Source of the DNA: Dipteris shenzhenensis
Lineage: Eukaryota > Polypodiophyta > Polypodiopsida > Gleicheniales
Direction: 5' to 3' (one strand)
Length of the DNA stretch: 64,000 nucleotides
Assembly: GCA_047967505.1 (NCBI GenBank)
Contig: CM106541.1
How positions within the stretch are numbered: position 1 is the first letter of the stretch; the number at the start of each line of letters is the position of its first letter. Below, one piece after another: positions 32,727 to 42,747 of the stretch. Both the position numbers and the translations under genes were made by a program. Under the pieces are notes generated by a model, which did no database searches, was not told the DNA's origin, and worked only from the letters and a program-made list of their open reading frames with translations.

Positions 32727-33296
32727 GTCGGCTAGTTAGGGGTCTGCCAATTGGTTTTTACAGCAGGCCTTGGGGCCTATAAAAGGAGAGGCCCTGGGCC
32801 TCATAATTCATTCAACAGCTCAGCCAACCATCAGAGGAGCAGCAGAAGCAGCGATACTCACACCCTCAGGCCTACATCTAGGAGGCAGAGGAGACTAGGA
32901 TTTGCTGCAGACAGAGTTCCTCTAGGGCTGGACCTTGGCTGTCTTCTAGGGCAGCAAGGTGTTTGGATCTGGACGGAAAGTCTACTTACGCTCGAGGTGG
33001 AGCACGCGGGCTTGAGTCTAGAGAGAGACCTTGTGGTAAGAACAGAGGACCACACCATCGGTGGGACTCTGGATCTATCTCTTTTGTATTGTGTCCATAG
33101 CTTTGGACGGAAATATATTATTTTGGTGTCTTCTATATCTGGCTGGTTCATTGTCTATTGATAAGTCTGCACACCTATGCTATGCACATAAGTTTAAGAA
33201 GTTTGCGATTCCACACCCCACACCACACTGTGTGAGCTCCCGGGCTATTCTATTAGTCTTTCGATGTGCGTACCCTCTGTTGGGTCATTTCTAACA
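32727..33296 (+). repeat. element D1 5' LTR, truncated on the left
   Basis: Matches the LTR at 51701-52746 from AGTCGGC(T/C)AGTTAGGGG onward, including a TATA box (GGCCTATAAAAGG), TTCTAGGGCAGCAAGGTG and an end reading TCATTTCTAACA at 33296. The first part of the LTR is missing. A primer-binding site follows directly. Confidence 0.88.
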
Positions 33297-33308
33297 TGGT
33301 ATCAGAGC
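33297..33308 (+). other. element D1 primer-binding site
   Basis: TGGTATCAGAGC, the standard plant site complementary to the 3' end of initiator methionine tRNA, immediately after the LTR end ACA. Confidence 0.93.
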
Positions 33309-33521
33309 TCAAGTAGGAGGCTCACAGGTGTGGGAGCTTGAAGGCAAGGACCTTGCTGAAGGACGACCCTGATTTAGAAGCTCTTGGGAATCGACTTCCA
33401 CGACTGGAGGACAGTGCCCTTGCGAGAAGGAGGGTGACTCAGGTTCAATCAGGTGCGTAAGGAGTTCTAGTCTACTGAAGGTTGAGTTTGATCGACTTTG
33501 CTGTGTGGTTTAACAAGAGAG

Positions 33522-34450
33522 ATGTTGACCTCTTCAGCCTCTTCAGCCCCTGCTCTCCCTTCCTCCTCCCCTAGATTTCTCTCTTTCACTATCCCTAACT
33601 TTGGAGAGTCTGGAAAACTGGATGGGTCAAATTACCCGATCTGGAAGGTGAAGATCCGGAGTCATTTAGTGTCTCGAAAGCTATGGAAATTGACAACGGG
33701 AGTGGAGACGAAGCCAGAGGACATGGTGGACAGACAGGGGAATATCCTCATGGTAGTAGACGAAGAGGAGCTTGAAGCTTTGGAAGACAGAGATGCCCAC
33801 ACCCTGGCATTGATCATTGGGACTACGGTGGACTCTGTGCTTCCTCACTTCCAGATGGTCGAGACATTAGTAGAGGCGTGGGTCACTCTGAAGGATCTGC
33901 ACGAGACAGACAACACATCCCGGATCTTGCTTCTTCAGCATTAGCTCTACAACCTAGATATGGATGAGGGATACATAACCACTTGATGAAGGTCAAGGTG
34001 GTGAGGAATCAAGTGGCATCAGTTGGTCAGAAGGTGGACTCGTGCCATTTGGCCTTGATGGTTCTGATGAGGCTACCTCGGAGTTTCAAAAGCTTTGTTA
34101 CAACTGTGACAGCAGGACAGAGGACCAAACCTCTTACTTTTGAGGAGTTGGGTCCATTATTGCTACAGGAAGAAGCTACGGAGAAGCTCTACAACAACGA
34201 CAAAGACGACAATGCACTGCTTGCGAAGGATTACGTTGACAAAGGAAAGGGCAAGCCTAACGGTGGCAAGTCCAAGAAAGATGACTCTGATGACGAGGAC
34301 ACTTCCAAGAGGAAGTAGAAGAAGTGCTGCTACTGTGACACGCCAGGTCATTTTGCGAAGGACTACAGAAAGAAGAAGACGGATCAGAAAAACAAAAGGA
34401 AGGAGTCCGACTCAGATTCAGAGGGTGATACAAAGGCCAAAGCAAATGTG
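33522..34450 (+). pseudogene. element D1 gag, broken
   Basis: Starts MLTSSASSAP and continues FGESGKLDGSNYPIWKVKIR, the copia gag N-terminal domain. A frameshift near 33942 and a stop at 34316 interrupt it. The later part has VTAGQRTKPLTFEELGPLLL and a knuckle CCYCDTPGHFAKDY whose last Cys is Tyr. It is homologous to the gag of element C (57977) but carries a different LTR. No protease, integrase or RT follows, in this copy or in the related piece at 54797, so the family looks non-autonomous. Confidence 0.85.
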
Positions 34451-34799
34451 GTAATCGAAGAGTTGTTCCTGGTGACATCTCCGTGTGTTACCGAGATAAG
34501 ATATGTTGACCTAGAAACCACAGTGAGGATGTCTGACATTGAGATGTGGGTCAACGAGGAGTTAGAGACCTTTGTGAAGGTGACGGACAGCATGGAGTGC
34601 TAGGTATCTTCCAGGTGCGTGGCTGTTGACACTGACACGAGGGTGGATTCCATGGAGTGCGCTTGGGTCTCATGTTTAAATGGATGCTGTACTTCAGAAG
34701 GAGACAGTACAGGATTACACAGGCTATTGGTGGGTGCCTCGATGAGGTGCATGGTTTGCTTTGAGAGGAAGCACACAGGCAGTACGACGATTTGGTATG
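34451..34799 (+). other. element D1 internal region left of the E insertion
   Basis: Reads EELFLVTSPCVTE and further weakly protein-like segments that also occur at 55050-55380 in D2. There is no pol motif. It ends in GTATG (34795-34799), the target duplication of element E. Confidence 0.75.
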
Positions 34800-35073
34800 T
34801 GTGAGTGCTAAGGGAGAGAGAGCAGAGTATGTGAGCAAGAGAGCAAGAGAGTAGGAGAGTGAGAGCTGAAAGCAATAGTTGAAATAGAAGAGTGTGCTAC
34901 AACTGAAGAGTGGGATAGGTTTTGTCTAAGTGACAAAACCTTATCCTTCACTAACCGTAGTTAGTGAACTAACTGTGGTTAGGGGGAAAAACCTCTAAAA
35001 TGAGGGACAAGTGTCCCTAACCTACTTATTACATTACATTGGTCACTGCTAAATTATAACAATAATTCTAACA
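34800..35073 (-). repeat. element E 3' LTR
   Basis: 274 bp. On the element strand it starts TGTTAGAATTATTG and ends CTCACA. It contains two hairpins (34918-34942 and 34951-34982). The polypurine tract (GCAGGGGGG on the element strand, about 35074-35083) lies beside it. Confidence 0.95.
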
Positions 35074-35110
35074 CCCCCCTGCAGTGCCAATGTCATGTAC
35101 AAGGAAATGA

Positions 35111-36285
35111 TCAATCACCAAAAGGAGATAAGTTCAGGGGATTGCGAAATGCCTCAAACTTTTCACGTGGAAGTGCTTTGGTGAAAATGTCTGCAACATT
35201 GTCATGTGTTGACACATAGATCATACTGATCTCTCCTGCATGCAACTTCTCTCTGACGTAGTGATAGTGAACCTCAATGTGCTTCGTGCGAGCATGAAAC
35301 ACAGGATTCTTTGCCACTGCAATAGCACTCTGACTATCAGTGAGAATTGGAGAAGGACCCTCCAATGAAAGATGAAGATCAGCAAATAAACGACGCAGCC
35401 AAACACATTCAACTGTCGCCATGAAAGCTGCCCTGTACTCAGCTTTACATGAGGAGGTAGCCACTGTAGACTGTTTCTTGCTTAACCAAGAAATACAAGC
35501 TTTGCCCAAAAAGAAACAATTGCCACTTGTGGACTCCCTAGTGTCATAGTCTCCAGCCCAATCTGAGTCACTGTAGGCATGCATTTGCAAGTCACTCCCC
35601 CTGGGAAACATCAAGCCAAAAGACTTTGTACCTTGCAAGTAATGGAAGATGCGTTTTACAGCCTGCCAATGCATAGTCTTTGGGCTGTGCATATACTTGC
35701 TCACCTGAGAAACTGCAAACTGAATATCAGGTCGTGTATTGCAGAGATAAATGAGGCATCCAACAGCCTTACTATAGAGTGTGACATCAATTGATTCACC
35801 TGCATCATGCATTGTAAGCTTCAGCCCCGGCTCCATGGGAGTAGCTATGGGCTTACAATCCTGCATGTTGAATCTGTCCAAGAGTTTCTGCACATACTTG
35901 GATTGAGACATAACGATGCCACTTTTCTCTTGAGTGAATTGGATCCCTAAATAAAAGTGTAGCAGCCCCAAATCTGACATGTCAAAAGTGGTCTGCAATT
36001 CAGCTTTAAAATCTGCAATATTATCCTCATTTGACCCTGTGAGTAGTAAGTCATCTACATAAAGAACGATGACTAAAATATCCCCCCCATCCTTCTTGAT
36101 GTAGAGGGTGCTCTCAGTTGGACTATTGTGCAGCCCCTTGCTGGTCAGAAAGGCATGAATTTTGGCATACCATGCACGTGGGGCTTGTTTCAGCCCATAC
36201 AAAGCTTTATTCAGCTTGCATACTTGATGTGCATTTCTTGAAATTTCAAAGCCCGGAGGTTGTTTGACATAAACCTCTTCCAACA
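35111..36285 (-). pseudogene. element E RT C-terminal part and RNase H
   Basis: An open piece of about 390 residues. [12 protein letters not shown] and [18 protein letters not shown] are copia RT motifs, LYVDD is catalytic, then HFYLGIQF. RNase H shows YSDSDWAGDYDTR, SKKQSTVATSSCKAEY and DSQSAIAVAKNPVFHARTKH. It ends IFTKALPREKFEAFRNPLNL...FGD. It is intact at its 3' end but cut off at 36285 by LINE-2; the rest of RT is at 40682-41047. Catalytic residues look preserved. Confidence 0.93.
36269..36285. repeat. LINE-2 target-site duplication (left)
   Basis: ATAAACCTCTTCCAACA, repeated at 40682-40698. The uninterrupted form is present in E2 (about 45895-45915, other strand). Confidence 0.95.
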
Positions 36286-36523
36286 GTGATGCAGCGGGAT
36301 TCTTTATGTGACGCGCTACTCCTCGTGCGAGCCCTTCTCCCCTCGCTATCGCATCTACCCCCTACCTCCCTATCTGCCTCGCCTCGTCCGCCTCGCCAAG
36401 AACGGGCAGGATGACCCCGCCTCCCCCTCCAAACCCTCACAGAAGCGTCAGCGCCTTCATTCCGAACTACCAGCCTCTTCACCGACCTCGGCTGCGAGTA
36501 GACAGTTGTTCGCAGCCTACTAG
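36286..36523 (+). pseudogene. LINE-2 ORF1 C-terminal end
   Basis: The frame reads RYRIYPLPPYLPRLVRLAKN and ends RQLFAAY with a stop at 36521-36523, eight bases before the ORF2 ATG. Only this tail is present, so the insertion was 5'-truncated within ORF1. No zinc knuckle is visible in the retained part. Confidence 0.6.
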
Positions 36524-36531
36524 TCCTCACC

Positions 36532-37540
36532 ATGAGCTTACACTTTGTTTCCTGGAATGTGAACGGGTTTCATTCTTCTGGCACCTGTGGTCCTAGGAAG
36601 CTTATCTTGAGACAGGAACTTCAACGAGCAATGATTGGTCGCTTGGATATGCTCCTGCTCTAGGAGCATAAGCTTTCAGTGGCTCATACCCGAAGTTGCG
36701 GGAAGATCCTCCCTGGGCACTCTCATAAGCCCTCGATCGGAGCACAGGGGAGGAGCGGCAGTGTCTGTACGTCCGTCTGCGAGTCGATTGCCCAGGGAGT
36801 TTTTGGCCATGGTACGTTGATCCCAGGCCGTGCGCTGTGGGTTGGCCTAGAGTTGGAGGGCTCCAAAATAGGAGTCCTGAACATTTATGCACCCACAGAC
36901 CTCCGATGCAGAGCCACCTTCTGGAGGACACTTACAGAGCTTCTCCCAGACATGGATTCGTGGATTGTTGGAGGCGACTTCAACAATCTGGAGACCTTGG
37001 AGGACCAGCAGGGCAGAGGACCAGAGTTTACAGGTATAGCTCAGGCAGAGCAGTCCGCTTGGGACTCCTTTCTCTTTGCGACAGGAGGGAGGGACAGCTG
37101 GAGAGACCCGTCCTTCCGCCCATGGCATGGGAGCTTGGACTTCTCGTGGGGTTTCCGCAGGGATGGGGGCAGACTCCTGGAGAGATTGGACAGATTTTAT
37201 GTCAGTGATTGGGCCATCAGCAGAGGTGGTCAGGTGGGTGTAGTGCCAGGGACGACCCAGACCCCCGGCTACTCTCCACCGGGTCTTGGAGGCTCTGGCT
37301 CTATGGGGGAGGACAGCGGATGGCCACATCATTACCGACCAGGAGGAGGTCATGGGGTTGGCTACTGACTTCTATAGGACTCTTTTCCAGCAGGAGCAGC
37401 TTGCCCCCCGCACCAGACGTTCCTGCGAGGAGGTGTGGAGGCACATTCCGGCCCTTGTTCAGCCCAGCATGCAGACGACGCTGATGGCACCATTTACCAT
37501 TGTCGATATGGAGGAGGCCTTGATGGCCATCGATGGGCAG
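36532..37540 (+). pseudogene. LINE-2 ORF2 endonuclease and displaced linker
   Basis: Starts MSLHFVSWNVNGFHSSG. A TAG at 36661 replaces the Gln expected in LQEHK. The endonuclease motifs VLNIYAPTD, IVGGDFNN and RLDRFYVSDW follow (to about 37260). The sequence then jumps to HRVLEALALWGRTADGHIIT and MGLATDFYRTLFQQEQLAPR, which normally lies some 470 bp further on. The SDH-type segment (TDHAPVLLTLD) is displaced to the inverted block. Confidence 0.85.
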
Positions 37541-38010
37541 AAATGCCATGGTGAGGATGGACGTCCTGAAGAACTCTCTGCTCATCCGGTCGCCCTTCCT
37601 AGCCCAGTAGGAGAGGGAGGCGTGATAAGAAAACTCCGAGCGATGCTGGAGAGTCTCCTCAAGAAGGGCTCTGGCTCGGAGGGCCTGGATCCGAAGCTCC
37701 TCCGAACCCGGAGCTGCCTGCTGGAGCCGCTGAATGGAGGCGAGGTCCCTACGAAGAGCTCTCTCTCTGCCCCACCACTCCTGACGAACCTGAAGGGCTG
37801 CTAGCTGGCAAATCTGGCTGGACTCCTGCAGAGCCTGCGCCACCGACTCTGCCAAATCCACGCACTCGCCCCAATCTCTGTCCCAAAGGCTACCGATACT
37901 ACTGCGCACCTCCTCCCTAGAGAAGATGGAATCAGGAATCCTGCATGAACGGGGGGGAAGGGACTGAGCTGCCGAGTCTAGTGTCAAGAGCACTGGCGCG
38001 TGGTCGGTCC
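37541..38010 (-). pseudogene. inverted block of LINE-2 ORF2
   Basis: On the minus strand this block reads TDHAPVLLTLDSAAQS through SREEVRSSIGSLWDRDWGE to YWARKGDRMSREFFRT. This is the end of the endonuclease and the following linker, which should lie between 37260 and 37262 on the plus strand. It has been moved about 280 bp and flipped. Confidence 0.85.
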
Positions 38011-39620
38011 TTCTGCTCGACTTTGAGAAGGCTTACGATCGAGTGGACTGGTCCTTCTTGGAGGGTACTTTGGATAGACTTGGATTCCCAGTGGGATGGA
38101 TTCAGGGTATCTCAGCGTTATACAGGACAGCTTCCAGCAGGGTCATCATCGGCGGCAGGATGGGAAAGCAATTTCGATTGGAGAGATCAGTGCGTCAGGG
38201 TTGCCCACTTGCTCCGTACCTGTTTCTCTTCTTCGCCGAGGCGCTGATGCACTTTCTTCGTGCGAGGTCGACAGGGATTCGGGGTGTTCGCCTTCCCATC
38301 AGGGAGGACACTGAGCTCCTGGACTCGGAGTATGTAGATGACACGGCGCTTTATGTTCAGGATGATGAGATGACGCTGGAGAGGGTGAGGTTGGCCTTAG
38401 AGGTCTTCTGTTCGGCAGCTGGTGCAAAAATCAACTGGAACAAATCAGTTGGTTTTCTCGCAGACCCTGGGGCCTGCTCACAGTGGGGGAGGTTTTTGGG
38501 CTTCAGATGGATCCCGCGGGGGCAGACTACTAGATATCTCGGTTTTCAGGTCGGCCTGGACATCACGCCATCTCAGCAGTTTCTCCCAGTGTTAGATTCC
38601 ATACGACGGAAGCTGGCTTTTTGGAGCACTGCTAAGCTCTCTCTTGCAGGACGTGCTCTTGTGGTCAATCAGGTTCTCCTGGCCACGGCCTGGTATGTGG
38701 CCTCTTGTTGGTGCTTCTCGAGATCTTGCGTGGCACAGCTCAGGAGGATGGTTCGGAATTTCCTGTGGTTCGGAGGGGATGGTCTCAGAGATACCAGAGC
38801 CAGGGTAGCCTGGCAGACAGTCATTCTTCCGCAGGCTGAGGGTGGCTTGGGGGTCATTGATCCAGAGCTCCAGAGTCAGGCCCTGCTGGGCAAGTTAGTC
38901 ATTCGCGGTTTGACCTCGGGGGGGCAAACGTGGAAGATGTTACTTCAGCAGGGGATCAGTTCTTGCACCCCACGCCGAGGAGGGGAGTGGCTACCATCCC
39001 TCAGGTGGATCTTCACCTCTGCACCGCTTACCTGCCCCCGTTCCTCGCTCATTCGCAGCCTGCTCACGGTTTGGAGGCGACTTCGTCTCAGTCTCATCCA
39101 GTCGCCTCCTAGCAGTCAGGAGGAGATTGACCGCCAGTCGCTCATCTGGAACGGTCAGGTCAGAGATGCCTCGGGCCTTCAGCTGGGGGAGAGGTCGCAT
39201 ATCTCGTGGGACGGTTGGATGCGTGGGCCCGCTCGATCCCTTCGAGTTTGGAGGGATACTTACAGACACTTGGAGACTGCTGCTCTAGCAGCCGCAGCAG
39301 GGGGTGTCCGAGGAGCTCAGGTGAGGCGCACAGAGATAGATGGAGCGATTCCTGCCGGATGGTTGGTTCCACCAGAGATTCAGACCCCCATGCCTGGTGA
39401 TGCCCGTTGGCTTGGACAGTTCACCCCTCGTGGCATCCCACTGGTTGTTGCCGGCTGGCTGGACGACACCTTTGTCTCCTTCGCTATTTTGGGGGACGGC
39501 CAACTCAGGAGAGAGGGTGTGCTCATCGACCCCCTTCTCTCGTGGCAGAGGGTTCGTGTCGTAGGCCTCGTGGGGAAGGTTTGGCAGATCGATCCTAGAG
39601 TAGAGCAGGATCAGCTGTAG
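38011..39620 (+). pseudogene. LINE-2 reverse transcriptase, C-terminal two thirds
   Basis: Opens in LLLDFEKAYDRVDWSFLEGT (first catalytic Asp), then SVRQGCPLAPYLFLFFAEAL, LLDSEYVDDTALYVQDDE (catalytic VDD), GAKINWNKSVGF, and TTRYLGFQVG with LAGRALVVNQVLLATAWY. It is open for more than 500 codons to a stop at 39618. The N-terminal RT motifs (PITLL, FV.GR) are absent because of the rearrangement. Confidence 0.92.
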
Positions 39621-40475
39621 GTGTGGCGTCTCTGGCTTTGGGAGGAGCGGGCCCTTTCAGAGCTTGATTGGGACCCAGGAGAGTGGAGATGGCCAGAGGT
39701 TGTGGCAGATCAGGGGTCGACCCCTTTCTTTGCTTACAGCACGAAACTGGGCAGGAGCGTTCTCGGGAGGATGCAGAGCAGACCGCCCACCCAGCGGCCC
39801 AGTTGGTATGCTCAGGGTATTTCCAGGCTATTTCTGCAGGCCTTTTGGAAGGCCTTGTGGGAGAGCTAGCGGCCGTGGAAGATTTCCTACTTCCTTTGGC
39901 TACTTGCCCACAAGGGACTTCCAGTGGGGAGCTGGTTGCGGCAGATTGGTCAGGAAGGACTCTGTCAAATTTGTCATGAGGACGAGGAGTCACCAAAGCA
40001 CTGCCTATGGAGCTGCACTCGCGCCCAGGACGTGTGGAGGTGGGCCTTCGGGATCCTTTCTCGTGCAGCACCGGAGTAGATTTGATCACTTGGGGCGCGT
40101 TCTGCTGGTGCAGCACCACACCTGGCTATCACCAGTTGTTCGAGGCAGGCCCGCAGGACCCTATGTTCCTCATCACACAAGGGACTTGGGAGCCCTTGAG
40201 GGCATCCCGCAGCACTTGGCAGAGGTGGACACAGGTTCTCAGGTGAGGCAGCCAGTCTGGGAGATTATTAGCAGCATCGTCGGATGGCACATTTGGACCT
40301 CGCGCTGCGTGCAGATCCTCGAAGGTACCTCTCTTTCGACTGCCCAAGTCATGGCCGACATCTGGAGCGAGATTATCCACACGCTCAGAGGCCAGTGGGA
40401 CCAGATCCAGGGGGACTCCCGGGCTGGCCGGGAGAAGCGGAGACGATTCCTCGGTGATTGGGATACGTAGGGCCT
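39621..40475 (+). pseudogene. LINE-2 ORF2 C-terminus with zf-RVT, broken
   Basis: With frame changes it reads ISYFLWLLAHKGLPVGSWLR, CQICHEDEESPKHCLWSCTR and VWRWAFGILSR, the zf-RVT region (CX2C...H...C) at the end of plant L1 ORF2. Several competing frames on both strands here are shadows caused by high GC. Confidence 0.75.
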
Positions 40476-40681
40476 CTTCTTCGAGCATACATCTCAGGGC
40501 CTTCAGTGGCGCTACTCACTGCCTCTCTGGCTGTTTATGCACACCCGCCTGATCCCTCCTTGAGAGAGAGCTTTTTGTTTCCTCTTAGGGCTGTGTCCGA
40601 TTTGTGAACGCAGCCCCGTCAGCTGCAAAACTGACCCCATGTATTCCTGTTTTTTCGAATCAGCTCTGTTTTTTCGGAAAA

Positions 40682-41352
40682 ATAAACCTCTTCCAACAAG
40701 TCTCCATTAAGGAAGGCTGTTTTAATGTCCAACTGATGAACATTCCATTCAAAATTTGCAGCCATGGCTATAACTGACCGGATGGTTGTCATTCTGGATG
40801 TAGGAGCAAAAGTCTCCTCATAGTCTATGCCCTTTTTCTGAGCATATTCTTTTGCAACCAGCCTTGCCTTGTACCGATCAATGGACCCATCTGGCTTTCT
40901 TTTGACTTTGAAAACCCACCGTGTACCTATGGCATGTTTACCTGGTGGCAAATTGACAACTTCCCATGTCTGATTTTTTTGAATGGACTGCAATTCATCG
41001 TGCATGGCATTCATCCAATGCACATTATCCTGTGCTTCTTCAAATGTCTAAGGCTCCTCCTCATCAAGAAGAGTACTTGCATAAGCTGATTCAACTGAAA
41101 GAGCTCCCCCCCCATGCCTTACTACACTATGAGTTCTGCCAGGTAATGGAGCATCAATTTTACTCTCCCTGAGAGTTTGTAACAGCCAATTGGAAACTGT
41201 TTTTGCTGCATGTATATCTGCAGTTTCTTGCTGAACAACCTCTTCCATGGCTTGTGGAGGTGGTAAGACATCCTGTGGCTGAATCGGAGCATGTGGAGGT
41301 ATCTGGAAATTTTGATTTGCATCAGATATATCAGCAGGGGTACCCAAGGCAA
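40682..41352 (-). pseudogene. element E RT N-terminal part and linker
   Basis: The minus strand from 41352 reads GTPADISDANQNF, then ESKIDAPLPGRTHSVV (linker after integrase). After a stop near 41047 it reads HWMNAMHDELQSIQKNQTWE, GTRWVFKVKRKPDG, LVAKEYAQKKGIDYEETFAP and [20 protein letters not shown], where LINE-2 cuts in. E2 has GYAQ at the same place, so EYAQ is a substitution in E. Confidence 0.92.
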
Positions 41353-41612
41353 TGTTAGAATTATTGTTATAATTTAGCAGTGACCAATGTAATGTAATAA
41401 GTAGGTTAGGGGCACTTTTCCCTCACTTAGAGGTTTTCCCCCCTAACCACAGTTAGTTCACTAACTACGGTTAGTGAAGGATAAGGTTTTGTCACTTAGA
41501 CAAAACCTATCACTCTATTCAGTTGTAACACTCATCTAATAGCAACTATTGTTTTCAGCTCTCTCTTTCTCTTGCTCCTGCTCTCACACTTTGCTCTCTC
41601 CCTATTCTCACA
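41353..41612 (+). repeat. E2 5' LTR
   Basis: TGTTAGAATTATTG ... CTATTCTCACA. It carries the two hairpins of the family. By eye it differs from the 3' LTR at roughly seven positions. Confidence 0.95.
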
Positions 41613-41614
41613 TT

Positions 41615-41626
41615 TGGTATCAGAGC
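41615..41626 (+). other. E2 primer-binding site
   Basis: TGGTATCAGAGC two bases after the LTR, complementary to initiator methionine tRNA. In E the same site is on the minus strand next to 50814. Confidence 0.93.
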
Positions 41627-41680
41627 AGGTTGACCCTGCTCCTTGCTCCTTGCCCGAAAGCTTCAGCCCGCTCCTTGTCC

Positions 41681-42203
41681 GTACAGTCCGTACATTGTAC
41701 AGGTTGCTTCCTTACAACCTTCGTTAGGAGTCCGTATATTTCTGCGCCTGCTCTGTACAGCTACTTCCTCAGCTCCCGTCCGTATTGCACCAATGCCATA
41801 CTACCGTACGCTGTACAATTGACAGCAGCGCCGTACGTTGTACAGAGTCTCAGCTCCCACCCGTGCTGTACTTTCTGCATCGCCGTACAGTCGCCGTCGA
41901 TTGATTTTGTACCAGCCCGTATTGTACCTGCACCGTACATGTCTGTACCAGCTCTTCGTCCGTAATGCTGTCCTTGGTTGCCTTTCGTACAAGACGTACG
42001 GACTATTCCGTACAGTCTTCGCACCTTCTGTACATTCATCGTACAGCTTGGCCGTACATTCCGTACTGTTTTGCCATACAGCCTACAGCACACAGCTCGT
42101 CCGTACAGTACGGCCATCCGTACCTCTGTCGTACATTCACTGTACAGGCCGTACATCCATATGTCAGATGTACTGTTAGTTTCGTACTAATAGTTCCGTA
42201 CAT
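41681..42203 (+). promoter_or_regulatory. GTAC array in E2 leader
   Basis: I count 30 GTAC tetramers in about 523 bp (expectation about 2); roughly 13 are CCGTAC and 2 GTACGG. Spacing is irregular. It lies between the primer-binding site and gag. No protein-coding logic explains it. It matches the SPL/SBP core site; function is inferred. Confidence 0.65.
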
Positions 42204-42747
42204 TTGCATTTGGCCTTCTGAGCATGTTTCATTCCTGCAGGCATTCTTGCAGTTGGTCGTTTGGCAAACATTTCTTTACAGATAGCCATTGTTTGGGGTA
42301 GTTCTTGTAGAAAATTCGGGGCATTTTGTACTCGCGGGCAGACATTGCAAACACTTTGCAGGTGTTGAAGAAAGTTGGAGTTGCACTTGAATCAAGCATT
42401 GCAGATCTGGTCTGAAATTTAGGGCTTTTGTTCAGAAATTGCAGATTTGGGGCTTTTAGTAAATTTGCCCCTTTATGGTTGCAATTTCAAGCCACAAATT
42501 GGGGCTTTTGTGATTGGAGAGCAATTTGACAGGTTTCAGTTCACACTGCCTTTCTGTGAGTGTTTTGAAGCACTTTTGGCAGGTTTTGGGAGAGATTGGA
42601 TGCTCTGGCAGATTACTGACAGAGACATTACAGAGTTTTGAGTTGCATTTTTAGCCAGTGTTTGGCTGTATTTTTTTTGGGGATTTGTGCACTCCATTCC
42701 CAGCAAGGGAATTCAGATTTGCATTTGCTGTATTTTCTTTCTCAAGC
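42204..42747 (+). other. E2 leader with dispersed GGGGCTTTTG words
   Basis: Between about 42420 and 42515 the words GGGCTTTTG, GGGGCTTTTAG and GGGGCTTTTG recur among TTGCAG(A) words. Similar words, reverse-complemented, occur in the E leader at 50085-50290. Confidence 0.65.

Larger units (their letters stand above)
36286..40681 (+). mobile_element. LINE-2, second LINE family, 5'-truncated and internally rearranged
   Basis: A 4,396-bp plus-strand LINE inside E with a 17-bp target duplication. It holds the end of ORF1, then ORF2 with endonuclease (36532-37260), RT and zf-RVT. It is GC-rich compared with LINE A/B and its proteins are clearly different. The 3' end reads CTGTTTTTTCGGAAA, with no long A tail. 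About 470 bp (37540-38010) are inverted, and part of the RT fingers is missing. Confidence 0.92.

Noticed and set aside
32700-32730. ACATG at 32706-32710 as left target duplication of D1
   Set aside because: The following bases do not start TGTTGG. The D1 LTR is truncated there, so a 5-bp match is likely chance.
36602-40488. Many overlapping frames on both strands within LINE-2
   Set aside because: High GC with few stops gives shadow frames. Only the frames with LINE motifs were kept, plus the truly inverted block at 37541-38010.
41681-42203. CRISPR-like array from the repeated GTAC words
   Set aside because: Words are 4-7 bp, spacing is irregular, there are no constant-length spacers, and the setting is a plant retrotransposon leader.
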